Shown: in pieces, positions 26,945-36,529 of the stretch
Position numbering within the stretch: position 1 is the stretch's first letter
Layout: the number at the start of each line of letters is the position of its first letter
Source of the DNA: Phytophthora colocasiae
Taxonomy: Eukaryota; Oomycota; Peronosporomycetes; Peronosporales; Peronosporaceae
Assembly (NCBI GenBank): GCA_018806915.1
Contig: JAGKQI010000045.1
Coordinates: 1,302,001 to 1,366,000 of the forward strand
DNA: 64,000 nt
Direction: 5' to 3'
The notes under the pieces: model-generated
The model's input: only the letters and a program-made list of their open reading frames with translations
Told to the model about the DNA's origin: nothing
Databases searched by the model: none
Program-made: the position numbers and the translations under genes

Positions 26945-26949
26945 GTCTG
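26945..26949. repeat. Target-site duplication of the nested LTR element (GTCTG), right copy
   Basis: Matches 21896-21900. Confidence 0.88.
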
Positions 26950-29900
26950 GAACCCTCCATTGTAGTAATCTGAAGCGTGTCCATTTCTGCGTAAGGTAAC
27001 CACTCGATATGTAGTGCCGCATCGGTTAGCGGATTTTCCTCCCGTGCGGTGGTGGCGAGAGCATTGAGTAGAAAACTGCAGTTTGCTGACAGAGTGTTTC
27101 CAGTCCACGTTATTGTGATCCCCCCCACAGCAAAAGCAGCCACGCAACACCCCGTTCGCGTGGCTGTTGGCACCTCATCAGGATCTGGCGCCCCTGCTTC
27201 TGTCAACACTGCTCTCCCTGTGTCCCAGAGCGTTCCACGACGACGCACCCCTCCTGGCCGTGGGGATGCATACTCCGGTGTGATGAACACTGTCGGTGCT
27301 TTGCCAGCATTGGTGTCGTGAAACAACACATCCCCCACAATATGTGACTGTGTTGTGCCGAGCTCAGCCCACTTGCTCACTGTCATCGCCGCCATAGCGT
27401 ACAGTTCAGTGCGCAGGTCTGGGATGGCGAGGCCACCATTAGTTCGTGGTAGCGCTGCTAGATCTGCATCTAACCACGCTCTCGCCCCTTGAACGTCTCG
27501 AGTAAATTGCCCATGCCAAACATAATTTTTGATTCGTGCGTTCATGATATTCACGTCCGCACTGGTGGGCCACGCATGCCGTGCCACATACATCAGCTTG
27601 GGTATAATGATTGCGCTGGCGATTAGGCTGCGTTGATCCACCGTGAGTACTTTTTGGGTGGCAAGTCGCAACCTTGTTTCCAGTTGCTGTCCCGCCACTT
27701 TCCAAGTGTAGGACGATTCAACCGTGGTGCCTACCTGAATTCCCAGATACCTACACGCCTCTTCTGGGGGTAGATATTCCATGCCTTCAGGAAGTTTTGG
27801 TGGCGCTGTAGACCCGTGCGCATTCAGTCGGATAACCTTGGTTTTTCCAGCATTGATCTGTAGTCCCGAAGCCTTGCTAAAAGTGCGTAAAATGCGCATG
27901 AGGGGTGGAATGTCCGCTGGATCTCTCACGAAAGCCGCTGTATCATCAGCGTATCCAGCAACGCGAAGTTCGAATCTTCCTGCTTCGGACTGTACAATGA
28001 TGCCTCTTACCCCGAACTGACCGTCCAACTTCCGATACAATGGATCCAGCGCCAGTATGAATAACATGGGTGCTAGCGGACACCCTTGCCTGATGCCGCT
28101 CGTGACGTGTACTTTGCGCGACCGTGCCCCATTTGCTAAGAACTGTACTGTTGTACCTGCATGAAGCTGCCATACCGCCTTAATGAACTTTGTCGGATAA
28201 CCTTGACGTCGAAGTACCCTTAGCATGTACTCCCGGTCGAGCGAGTCATAAGCTTTTCTAAAGTCAAGTAGGAGAGCTGTGGCTGCTATCTGGGACGGGT
28301 CAGCTATTGCCATTCGTTGTGCTGCATCATACAGGTCCAGTGTCTCGTGAATAGTCCTGCCTGGTACGAATCCATTTTGATTCGGGTGTATTTGATCGGG
28401 TAGTGTGGCACTCACGCGAGTTGCCAATATCCTCGTGAATATTTTGTAATCCGTGTTCAGAAGCGCAAGAGGGCGGTAATTGAGGGCGTTGTTTTGACTA
28501 CCACCTTTTTTCAGACAGAATATGTCCGCCTCGAGGAAAGACGATGGAAATTGGCCTGCTTCGTACCACAGGTTGAGCAATATCGTCAGTATTGGAACAA
28601 GCTGTTCCTCGTAGTCCCTGTACCAGCCGTTTCCGAGCCTGTCGGGGCCAGCAGCCTTCCCTCTCTTGCATGCCCGGAGTGCGGTTCGAACTTGTAACTC
28701 CGTGATGACGTCTGCTGTATCAGCTTGCTCTGGCGTAGATTCTGTTGCAGAAGCCGTCCAGTCTAGCACCTCGTCAATGTCCTTCGTATCCGCCGCGTCT
28801 TGCTGGAGAATAGGTGTCCATGCATCAGCCAGAATGTCTGCCTTGTCATGGACTCCTCGGTTCGGAGCTCCAGCTATCGGGTCTAGCTTGTGAATCGTGT
28901 TGTCGCTGAACTTAGTTGATATTCGCCTAAAGAATTCCTTCGTCGTCTTCCCCGTCCAATGAGTTGTGTCTCTGTATAATTTTTGCTGTCGGATAGCAAC
29001 TTTCGCTCTCTTACAGTCACCAATCGCACGTCGTAAGCGTGCTGCACGCGTAGGGCCTGCTGTATCATTAAGAGAGAGGCCATCCATGAGATCAGTAACT
29101 ATGTCCACTGTGGCCGGCCGTCCTCGCTCTTCTTCTTGCAGCCGTTGTTGCTGTCGAAGAAGTCTGGTGAGTTTCTGCTTGAGAGTACCGCGCAAGGAGC
29201 GTTTACGTGCTCGAATGCAACGTCGTGTTCTCCTAGCTATTTCGCTCTTCAGTTCTTCCCATTTTACTGAAGTTGTTGCTGCTGTCACCTCGGCATGACT
29301 CAGGGTTACCTGAAACTCCTGTAGCAGTTCGATCGTGATTTGTTTGACCTCCTCGGCTGCGAAAGTTGGGGCTGGATGGATTCGACCTGGCCGACGAACA
29401 CGAATCGGGTCGTCAGGTGCATGCAAATGCAACTTTGCCGCGTGATGATCCGTTGGCGCCCCCACTAGTACCGTGTTCCAAGCCGCAACCCATGCCAGTG
29501 TTTCCGCCGATACATACCACCGGTCCAGGCGAGATGACGCCTCCCCTTTTCCAGATATTGTATAATGATACGTGTGCGTGTCGTTGTGGTGTTTCGCTAA
29601 GTCGTCGTTCGCCCACTGCGATGGTCTAGCGATAGCTACCGGATCCAGCAGCCCCCACTGAGTCAACAACTCCCTCAGTCTGGAAAAATCGTGGGCTGCA
29701 GCACTGTGATGGTACGTGCGGTCTGCTTCATCGTCGAGTGTACAATTAAAATCTCCTCCAACCAAGACCAAAGTATCTTTAGGTAGCTCAATCGCTTGGA
29801 GATTTTTGTAGAATGCCTCCCGCTCGGCATATATGTGTGGTGCATACACATTGCACACCACAGTTCGTTTTCCTCCCAAGTATCCTTGCACCGCCATGAA

Positions 29901-30656
29901 ATGCGGTGTCCAATGCTCCTTGAGGGCAGGAGTCACGTTTTTAAACGATCCATATGGATCGATAAGAGCTGCTACCCCGCCCTTCTTATTACTGGAAGGC
30001 GACCAAAATGAGAGCTGCTGCTGTCCTGGGCCCTGTCGGAACCCCCACCTGGTTGCAAAAAGCTTCTCGTACTGAAGTACCTCCTTTGAATTCACATGTG
30101 TTTCCTGAAGTAGTGTCACATCGGATCTGCCGTGTTGATCTGTAACCCCAAAGGTCCCGAACCATGTGTTTCTGTCCTGTTCCGTTGCCCCAAAGCCGTT
30201 TACGTTTTGTGTGACGAAGCCAAAAGTTTGCTCAGTGGTATGAGTGCTCCCAGCCCGTCCACATTGCTCAGTCTCCCGTTCATCTTGTTTTCGGCTCCGT
30301 GTTCTAGCCTGCTTGTCATCATGAAATGTTTTTTGTATGTGTTTCTGTTTTTCGTCACCTGTGATTACATCATAGTAAGATGTCAGCACGGGTGATGTAA
30401 CTGTACATGACCTTCGCCGATGTTCCCCTTTAATCGACTTGGTGGTCACTTCACTCCTCGTTTCTGGCAGTTTGTGCTCGTGTAGGAGCCTTTGTGTCTG
30501 TGCGGGCTGCTCCCCCCGAACAGTTTTCTCAAGCACCTGAGTGCATTTATTTCCGATGCCCCGACCGGAGCTCGGAGCCATTAGTCCCACCGTTATCATA
30601 CCATGCATGCCGGCCAGCGGGAGCCAATGTGGCGGCACTCCAGTCATTATGGTCAA
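26945..30656 (-). CDS. LINE ORF2, proximal half: APE-type endonuclease and reverse transcriptase
   Basis: Interrupted at its 3' side by the nested LTR element. The first ATG is near 30647; 30656 is a TTG. The endonuclease (about 30230 to 29440) shows the APE motifs TQNVNGF, LLQETHVN, NVYAPH, GGDFNCTLDD, SRLDRWYVS and DHHAAKL. The RT (about 28700-27700) shows GKAAGPDRLGNGWY, DFRKAYDSLDREY, RQGCPLAPMLF and the catalytic YADD at about 27942-27953. These would nick the target and prime cDNA synthesis on it. The frame has no internal stop in this part and joins 20062-21900 when the nested element is removed. Confidence 0.9.
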
Positions 30657-31671
30657 TTACATTTGTACAGAGCGTGCGCATGAAACCAAACTCCTTGTAC
30701 CAGGTTGCCCTCGCTCCGGTCGGTGCCCTCCCCATGGGGGTGGCGGCCCAGTCACTGATAACAAATGGGATGACGTGGAGTATGTGCCATTCTTGCTCCG
30801 AGAGCTCTGTAGGTTTTAAACGACACTTAGCAGCGCCAACCCATTGCTCCAGCTGCTTCCAGCGTTCCGGGGAGCGCGCCCGGGCCTCCGCTGTGAGATG
30901 ATGTATGGACGCGTCTGTACATTCCTCTATCCAATTCAAGCAGTACGTCTGGGTGGAGGTAGGCACATTTGCATCCTCTGCAATCCTCTTTAGCGCTTCC
31001 AACTGTTCATTGTACGATTCGTGTGCTCCCCATTGGAGTAGACAATCCAGTGGCCAGCCTTTGGCCTCCTTCTCCGGGTACGGAATGAAAGCGAAGAAAT
31101 GCCGAAGTGCTGATGTGTTAATGAGCAGCCACTCCCTTATTGCCGATGGCTTGGGATTGCGACGTTTAGTTAAAGGGATGTCCAACTCTTCGCGGTACAT
31201 CGAGCACCATAGTGCAAAAGCCTTCGCATTGGCCGCAGTCACTAATTTGTTGAGCGGCACGTCAACATCGTCTGTCGGTTTGTCCAATGGTCCTCTGAGG
31301 ATTCGGAAGTAAGTGTTCGCTACTATATCCCCAGCGGCGGGTCGTGCCTGCCGTAATGGTAAACCAGCTACGTTCGAGGCCTCCGTGATATCGCTTTGTG
31401 AGTTTGCTGCATAGTCGTCAATTCCGTATGCTGCATGGATGTAGCTCTCTTCAAGTGGTAATGCAACTGACCAGTCTATCGTAACTTGATATTGATCGAG
31501 CAGTGGCAGACCAAGTCTGGCATGTACCAAGTTGAGCCGATCGCGCATCTCCAAACGCTTGTGCATGAGGCCATTAACATCTGGGGTATTGGCCAACTGA
31601 TTTATTGTCTGCAAGTCCACACTAGCTTCTGCAGGAGTCATTTCATTAATGGACTCCTTCCAATTGTACAT
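30547..31671 (-). CDS. LINE middle ORF of unknown function
   Basis: 374 residues from an ATG at 31669-31671; it starts 24 bp after the end of ORF1 and overlaps the start of ORF2 by about 100 bp in a different frame. It is mainly helical, with Trp and Leu-rich stretches (for example HFFAFIPYPEKEAKGWPLDCLLQ), and I recognise no domain. Tight packing between ORF1 and ORF2 argues that it belongs to the element. It could also be a frameshifted continuation of ORF1 or a separate accessory protein. Confidence 0.55.
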   Translation of the reverse strand: MYNWKESINEMTPAEASVDLQTINQLANTPDVNGLMHKRLEMRDRLNLVHARLGLPLLDQYQVTIDWSVALPLEESYIHAAYGIDDYAANSQSDITEASNVAGLPLRQARPAAGDIVANTYFRILRGPLDKPTDDVDVPLNKLVTAANAKAFALWCSMYREELDIPLTKRRNPKPSAIREWLLINTSALRHFFAFIPYPEKEAKGWPLDCLLQWGAHESYNEQLEALKRIAEDANVPTSTQTYCLNWIEECTDASIHHLTAEARARSPERWKQLEQWVGAAKCRLKPTELSEQEWHILHVIPFVISDWAATPMGRAPTGARATWYKEFGFMRTLCTNVIDHNDWSAATLAPAGRHAWYDNGGTNGSELRSGHRK

Positions 31672-31694
31672 ATCCGAAATCGTGGAAGCGTATT

Positions 31695-33780
31695 TTACGT
31701 CTCCTTCCGCTCTCCATTAATAAAAAAGAGTTCTCCATGACTGACGCCAGAAAAATGGCGGTCATGGTGCCGCAACACAAGAAAAGTCGGGAGAACGTGA
31801 AGTTGACAGCACGCTTCTAGGTAATCTCTCGCATCTCTGTCCGTTAAGGCCTCAACATATCCACTTTCATGATCTGTGCCGTTGGCCCTGCGGAATTGCG
31901 TGTACGCATATCGCTGCAAATGTGCGTCATTTGACGCGTTGACATCAAAAACTAGTATCGGTTCACGTAGATATTGCGCCATTGCTCGGAGTTCATTAGG
32001 ACCAGCCCAGCACGAAAATGGGACTTGTTCATCTACCGATCTCTCTCTCGCCACAGCGTAGTGGCTGTATAAGGCCGCAGTTGCTGCCGCCTTTGACGTA
32101 TGCGGTGGGCGTTTGGGGAATAGTTTGCTGTATTCCTGTATGGGATCAATCTGGCCCACTTCCACGTCCCGACGAAGATTATTCATCATCAGTGAATAAA
32201 TTGATCGTTTGAGTTCTGTAGCGTGGGAGACGGTGCTGGTACTGTTCTGAAGCTGGGGCGCTGAATGATTAGTGGTAGATGCGTACAATGCCAGAAATGC
32301 GCATTGGCCATTGGCTGCTACCGCCACCTCCGTGCCTTGAAAGCTATTAAGCCAGTGCCTCACTTGAATAGGAAGATCACTGTCTTCCCCCTCTGTCCCT
32401 GTGCGCGACTTCCCTATGATTGCGTCCTCTTGAGAGGCCGGAGTAGACGGTACGAAATCTCCAGTGGTAACACTCTCCTCCGGAACGCTCTGCAGCGTGC
32501 TTGTGGAGGCCCTCGCTTGTTCGCCATGCTTGTCTGCTTGTAATTCCTTATCTGCTTTCACGATATAATTTGCCATACTAAATTGCATCCCTCTTAGCGC
32601 TCCCTTCGGCAGGCCAACCTTGCTTTCATGTTGCTTCTTTCGCTTGGAAGGTTTGCCACTACTGGGAATGGAGGAACTTGGCACCACTGACGCTTCGTCC
32701 ATTAATACCATGCCGTTGCCTGCTTGTACTACTGTGTTGGGCCATTCTTTATCGTCTGAAGTTGTTGTCTCCTCCATGTTGATATCTGCTGTCTCCTCAG
32801 CCCGCATCATGGCGTCCGTGTCCAGGGCCGCTACCACACTCTCCACCCCGGACATGGGTATGTCCACGTCTTCTGCAAACGCATAGGGTGCGTCATCAGC
32901 ATCTTGATACGACCCTCTGGAGTTTGTCTCCATGTAATCTTCCTCCTCGTCACTGTCAGAGTCAAGCAGGGCTTCATATCTGCCGAGTGCTTGTGTTCTT
33001 TGAAATGATTCAAAGCGTTTTGCTGCTTTGCCGGTGTTCTTCGGTTTGGCTGCCGTTGAACCTCCGACAGGATGATTGCGAGAGTGCTTTGCTGTCTTTC
33101 TTTCCTTCGCTGCCGCAGTTGGGGTTTTGTTTGATTCGATAGCAATAGGTGCCTTTGGAGGAGAGGATTTGATTCCAGTATGGTCATCCGCGTTTGGATT
33201 CGACTTATCAACGCTCTGAGCTGACTGCGTGTAGGAACGCTGTCCACCCTTCTTGTTCTTAGAATTCTTGGTGTAAAACCCATCCGCATCAGGCTTCTCC
33301 CGGCCAGAAGTACCCTCTGAGGTCGATTTATCAGCAGTGAGCACCACAGTTTCCTTCGGCAGCACACGATTCACTGCGGTCCCTGGCATTGCTGGGATCT
33401 CAACTGGCAGTAGCGGGGAGTGCGGTGATGGAGGCTGCTGCTTTTGCGTGAGCATCTCAACAACTTCCGCTAGAGAGGTCAATCGTAGGTCTACCCATGA
33501 AGCCGGCTTGATGAACTTAACTGTTCCATTGAAAGTCCGAGTAGCACGTGCACGCACCGTCTCTACCTTAGCCGGCGACAACGTGCACCTCTTAGTGCCG
33601 TGTCTTGGGTTAAGGCATCTTGCACACGGTCGTCTCAAATTTTGTTGGAAATGGTGAATGTTAACCACAGTATCGTCGAGGATGATTCTCGATACCCCAC
33701 GCAGACTTGGTGGACATGTAGTCTGAGCGAAGCGAATAGTGTGGTATCTGTTGTCATAGATTTCCGTCTGAGTTGCTCTC
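31695..33780 (-). pseudogene. LINE ORF1, C-terminal part: CCHC finger and OTU-like cysteine protease
   Basis: Open minus-strand frame that begins without an ATG. Just upstream of the zinc knuckle (CARCLNPRHGTKRC) a stretch beginning near 33770 (FAQTTCPPSLRGVSRI) reads as natural protein, while the upstream frame becomes unrelated there; a 1-nt indel near 33760-33780 is therefore likely. After a long low-complexity acidic and Lys-rich region, the last 180 residues resemble an OTU-type cysteine protease: NGQCAFLALYA (Cys nucleophile), a WAGPNELRAMAQYLREPILVF block, and HFSGVSHG with the candidate His. In LINEs such a domain may process the element's own proteins or remove ubiquitin; that is inference. 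Confidence 0.7.
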
Positions 33781-34837
33781 GCATATTCAACATCAAGGAC
33801 CTTGGCTTCAGAGAACTGTGCAGAGCAGCTAGGCCAAGATTGCCTCCGCCATAGATTCTAATTGCATATTGTAGTTCCAGTTGTGCTGCATTGTACTGGC
33901 CTGTTCCTTCATCTTCCATCCGTCTCGTGGTATCCTGAAACACAATGACCGCTTTCTGAAATCGAAGTGCCTTTAACAGCCACCTTGCTGCAGCTCGTTT
34001 CGAGTAGAAAGTGAAGCGGAGGGTGTGCAAGCCATCATAGCTGAGTCTTTTGACGTCGTTTTGCAACGCACGCATCATGGAATGTCCAGTCTGTTTGTCG
34101 GTGTTGGCTAGGAAAAGCTCTCGGAAGATGGTAGCATGGGGGGCATTAGTTGCTAGTCTCACCGAAGCAGGTAGCGCTGCCGTAAGAGTGTAGTTGAAAT
34201 TGGCTTCATGCATATCTTCGATCATGGCTCTGTGTTCGCTGACGAAAACTTCCTTGATGAAGTTCGGAGGATGAGGGAGTTCTAACTCACCATTAAGATA
34301 AGCTACGAAAATTTTGTTCTCCCTTTCAGTCCAACCCCTAATACTCTCATCACAGCTCGCTTTGGCCGGCGCTAGCGCTTCATTTCTCATGGTCTTCAAG
34401 TCATCATGCCTTTCTTCTGTCTCCACCTCCTCCCAACTGGTCATTAAGGTTTGCATGAGCTGCTTGACATGGATCGGATTCCACACACCTTCCAGCATAT
34501 GAGACCCTCGCGCCACATCTTCCGTGATGACTGCTGCAGTTGGTCGCCGTGCTTTGACCTTGTCCCCCCACGTACCACGAGTCACGTTTGGTGTCGAGTC
34601 TTCGCCCTCTCTTGAATTGGTGGTGTTTCCATCGTTCTTCACCGGTTCAGATCTGCCGGCCTCTTCGTTCAGCGGTTTCTCCTCGCCAACCGTAACCACC
34701 GGTTCCCCAGTCGCTGCAGGCCTGCCCGCTGCGCCTGCCGCTGTCGATTGTCGTGGTCCCGCTATCACCATGGATGGTCCACCCGTGTTACCAGGTGGTC
34801 CCTTGTCAGGTGGGTCATGTCCCGGGGAGGCCTCCAT
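33635..34837 (-). pseudogene. LINE ORF1, N-terminal part
   Basis: About 400 residues from an ATG near 34835-34837. A Pro/Gly/Thr-rich start is followed by a helical region and an RRM-like segment with YDGLHTLRFTFYSKRAAARWLLKAL, as in RNA-binding LINE ORF1 proteins. The frame passes a likely 1-nt indel near 33770 and then runs on into nonsense until its stop at 33635. The natural continuation is the frame at 31695-33780. Confidence 0.65.
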
Positions 34838-34903
34838 GGGCTTCACCAGGCGTGCACGTCCGTAGAGTAGTTGTAGCCGCTAGTTTGCTGCCGTCGATGT
34901 CGC

Positions 34904-35874
34904 TCACTCCTGAGCGACTGTTCCCCTGCGGGGTATTTTTACGAGTGAATACTCAGTCTTGGCATTGTATGCCAGCGTTTCCTGGTTCAGCGGGTTGTCC
35001 GATGAGTGGCGCCACTACATCATCACAAAATATAATCCCAGTCAGCAATGTCATCAGGAAGAAAACGATGAACTATACCATTTCCCGGAGCTTGTGCTTG
35101 TATTGCGACAACTTCAAACCAGGGTAATCCTCTTTAACCTGCTGCATCTTGGCTTCCTCGAACGCCTCAAAAGCAGCCTTCACTCTGCGTTCTGGATGTC
35201 TCTCCAGTTCCTTTTTGTTGCCCACACCGAGCATATCCAGCGCCGCATCCAAACTGTGCGCTTCCAAAGGCTCTTCTTGCTCTTTGTTCCTGTTGGCCTG
35301 GAAATTGTTCTCAAATTTGATCATTTTCTTCCCCCAGTTTACGCGGTTTAAGGGCCATACGAGCAGCTTCGGCTTCTCTAAGCGCGGTCACCTCAGCTTC
35401 TCGAATGTCGTCCATCTCGGCTTCTCTTTGAGCTGCTAATTCGGCTTCCCTCTCCTTCAAAGCTTCCAATTCGTCCTCATTGAGCTCCTCACTTCTGGCG
35501 TCTCTGGGAGATTTCTTAAAACCGCGGTTCTTCTTCTTCTTGGTTGTGGGTTTTAGAGCTTCTTCCCAAGGTTTAGCCAATTCCTTCACCTTCTTCTTCT
35601 GCTTGCGAATAGCATGTCTATCTTCTTCCACCGCGTTCTCCTCCAAGTCGAGAAGCTTCTGTTTCTCAGCCTTCTTGGTTTCACGCGCAATTCGTTTGCG
35701 CTCTTCCTCTTGACGACGTTTTTCAGCGTGAGTGTTGGAGCCAATTGTCCAATCCGCACATTCGGCAGCTTCATTTGCTTCAGCCTTTGCTACGGCCTTG
35801 GAAGCCTTCTGTGCCGCCTTCTTGATGTTTGCAGCTTCCACTTTCGTGTTGATTCCTCTCTGCTTCTTGCCCAT
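34904..35874 (-). CDS. CCDC124: CCDC124/Lso2-family ribosome-associated protein; stop codon replaced by a LINE
   Basis: The ATG is at 35872-35874. The protein opens with the family signature MGKKQRGINTK and a long Lys/Glu-rich coiled coil, then a domain with DAALDMLG...HPERRVKAAFEAFEEAKM...LSQYKHKLREM, and ends SDNPLNQETLAYNAK, all as in CCDC124. Family members bind idle ribosomes during recovery from stress. Exon 3 begins at 35014; intron 2 is 35015-35078 (64 bp, GT..TAG). A frame change near 35300-35392 fits a 94-bp intron (35298-35391) but the donor GTGACC is weak, so a frameshift is possible. Without the LINE the gene would end TAT-TGA. The LINE entered after the T of that TGA and adds 14 codons before a new TGA at 34904-34906. 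Confidence 0.82.
34948..34962. repeat. LINE target-site duplication, copy inside the last exon of CCDC124
   Basis: AATACTCAGTCTTGG, identical to 19937-19951. On the minus strand it reads CCAAGACTGAGTATT, the last coding bases of CCDC124 plus the T of its old stop. Confidence 0.92.
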
Positions 35875-36243
35875 GTTGCTTGATCAAAGGATACTTCGTA
35901 ATGAGGAACAGAAGTTAACAAATAGCGACCGGCAATACAGCAATTGTCTCAAACTTCTACCTTCGCCTACAACGTGCCCTCGATCCAATCAGGAGTCAAA
36001 CATGAATTCATTGGTCTGGCAGCACGACGATGTCCTACAGCGACGTACGCAGCACGCGTGCGTTGTCTCAACTGCTTTCTATGCTGCCACCGATGCGATG
36101 AATTCTTTCGCAATTGGTGATTGTTTTCGATTTCGTTGGCATACTTCACTTCTTGTGTATCTCCATCTCGATTTTGAGCTGAGAGATATAGTTTTTCACT
36201 TATTGCAAGTTGTAAATTGCAGCACATGAACAAGAGCATACTC
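35875..36243. other. Intergenic region upstream of CCDC124
   Basis: No gene seen. It should contain the CCDC124 promoter. It ends at the TTAA of the piggyBac insertion. Confidence 0.5.
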
Positions 36244-36247
36244 TTAA

Positions 36248-36261
36248 CCCCTCCGTTACCA
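36248..36261 (+). repeat. piggyBac left terminal inverted repeat
   Basis: CCCCTCCGTTACCA directly after TTAA; exact reverse complement at 39656-39669. Confidence 0.9.
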
Positions 36262-36263
36262 AC

Positions 36264-36309
36264 GTCGTAAGTTACGACTTAGCAGTGGACACAAGTCGTA
36301 ACTTGCGAC
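36264..36309. repeat. Left subterminal palindrome pair of piggyBac
   Basis: GTCGTAAGTTACGAC (36264-36278, a perfect palindrome around its centre) and GTCGTAACTTGCGAC (36295-36309). These are likely transposase binding sites. Confidence 0.75.
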
Positions 36310-36529
36310 GTAGCTGAAGGCCTCAAACAGTAAATGGCTCGGAAAAAGTGGCCACAATAATGAAACCAAGTCAAAATAGACGAGCGCAAAACATTAGTTG
36401 ACACAGGTCAAATGTGGCCAGAACATAAAATAGCTCGATGTGCAGCAAATCTACGCGATCAGATGATGTGTGAGCGCCGTTGGTCGTTTGAGTGGCTGGC
36501 AGAGAGACCTCATTCCAGATTTTGCCGGC

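Larger units (their letters stand above)
19952..34947 (-). mobile_element. Non-LTR retrotransposon (LINE) with endonuclease, RT, RNase H and an OTU-like domain; interrupted by an LTR element
   Basis: A perfect 15-bp target duplication marks both ends. About 9.95 kb belongs to the LINE; the rest is the nested LTR element at 21901-26944. Order on the minus strand from 34947: short 5' UTR, ORF1 (Gag-like, CCHC finger, OTU-like protease), a middle ORF, ORF2 with APE-type endonuclease and RT, then (after the nested element) a zinc-binding region and RNase H. The 3' end is an A-rich TGAAAAACGAAA. The element looks full length. ORF1 and the distal ORF2 carry frameshifts, so this copy should be inactive. 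OTU-like proteases in LINEs are known from the Dualen/RandI group; I cannot assign the clade here. Confidence 0.9.
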
